Position numbers and translations under genes: made by a program
The notes under the pieces: model-generated
Databases searched by the model: none
What the model was told of the DNA's origin: nothing
Seen by the model: the letters and a program-made list of their open reading frames with translations, nothing else
NCBI GenBank assembly: GCA_020355145.1
Contig: CP070660.1
Location: forward strand, 844,443 to 849,954
DNA: 5,512 nt
Source of the DNA: Deltaproteobacteria bacterium
Lineage (GTDB): Bacteria > Desulfobacterota > DSM-4660 > Desulfatiglandales > B25-G16
Direction: 5' to 3'
Shown here: positions 5,106 to 5,512 of the stretch, piece by piece
Layout: every line of letters starts with the position of its first letter
How positions within the stretch are numbered: position 1 is the first letter of the stretch

Positions 5106-5512
5106 ATGGCTATTTCCAAAACTACAAAAGGCCTATTTGTGTCAGTCTTGGTTTTGGCAATTGCTGTTGGCATTGCTCACATTGCTGAAGCTAAGGTGAC
5201 AGTAGGAAAGGTACAAAAAGTTATTCAGATGCCAGAGGGCGTCTTCATTGAGGGCCCGGTATTTGATAAGCAGGGAAACCTCTGGTTTGTTGAGATTGGA
5301 AGTGGTTGGATTTCCCGGATAACTGCTAAGGGTAAATATGAAAAGTTTTATGACACGGGTATCCAGTGGGGACCAAATGGTATGCAAATGGACAGGAAGG
5401 GCAGGCTCATTATATGCCACCGCCAATTAGGGCTTATAGCCTTGGATCCCAAGACCAAAAGGGTTAAGACAATCGTCAAGAACTACAAGGGTAAAAAATT
5501 CAATGGTCCTAA
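5106..5512 (+). CDS. Exported SMP-30/gluconolactonase-like beta-propeller protein, partial
   Basis: The first 135 residues are present; the right edge cuts the gene and a full family member would have roughly 300-330. Residues 1-29 form a signal peptide: K5/K8, a hydrophobic core (LFVSVLVLAIAVGIA) and an AEA cleavage site before K30, so the protein is probably periplasmic. The mature part begins as an SMP-30/LRE propeller. FIEGPVFDKQGNLWFVE (47-63) carries E49, the expected first divalent-metal ligand. WISRIT, then GPNGMQMDRKGRLIICH (89-105), then LIALDPKTKRV give successive blades. FNGP at the cut is the likely beginning of the conserved NGPND metal/substrate motif. The family hydrolyses sugar lactones and other esters, or acts as a binding propeller, so the substrate is open. 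The gene is divergent from the exporter-deaminase operon, with no overlap. Confidence 0.85.
   Translation, partial: MAISKTTKGLFVSVLVLAIAVGIAHIAEAKVTVGKVQKVIQMPEGVFIEGPVFDKQGNLWFVEIGSGWISRITAKGKYEKFYDTGIQWGPNGMQMDRKGRLIICHRQLGLIALDPKTKRVKTIVKNYKGKKFNGP

Noticed and set aside
5142..5426. 94-codon minus-strand frame
   Set aside because: Antisense to the SMP-30-like gene, which has a strong ribosome-binding site, signal peptide and family motifs.

Overview
The window looks like a mid-GC bacterial chromosome segment. A receiver-first histidine kinase, a likely sigma-54 promoter and Ade/LysE/SMP-30 family genes together suggest an anaerobic Desulfobacterota-like (former Deltaproteobacteria) organism. 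That assignment is an inference from style only; there is no rRNA or marker gene.

Left part (1-2100, minus strand): a signalling locus. An intact 391-aa protein carries an N-terminal receiver domain, a coiled-coil linker and a complete histidine kinase core (60-1235). Upstream of it lies a small single-PAS-domain gene (1289-1621) whose only ATG is followed at once by an amber stop. A good -24/-12 (sigma-54) promoter and a TGTCA/TGACA palindrome, resembling an enhancer-binding-protein site, lie upstream of that gene. Further upstream, 1906-2099 is a second, gap-free copy of the last 63 codons and stop of the kinase. It differs from the first copy at 12 positions, all transitions, and one change destroys a glycine of the ATP-lid G box. 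I read this locus as having once held two kinase paralogues and since partly decayed. A ribosome-binding site at the extreme left edge implies another minus-strand gene directly downstream.

Middle (2199-4653, minus strand): a two-gene operon, LysE/RhtB-type exporter then adenine-deaminase-family amidohydrolase, separated by 22 bases and preceded by a convincing sigma-70-type promoter. The amidohydrolase keeps the HxH, Glu, GH, HE and Asp positions of the metal centre but lacks several signatures that are nearly invariant in true Ade enzymes, so its substrate may differ. The pairing suggests, without proving, that the exporter handles the deaminase's substrate, its product or a toxic analogue.

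Right part (4654-5512): a divergent intergenic region of about 450 bp holds a 12-bp inverted-repeat pair enclosing strong hairpins. One hairpin resembles the right-end/omega-RNA hairpins of IS200/IS605-type elements, so this is probably a small non-autonomous element or remnant. Beyond it, with a near-perfect Shine-Dalgarno sequence, starts an exported SMP-30/gluconolactonase-like beta-propeller protein cut off by the right edge.
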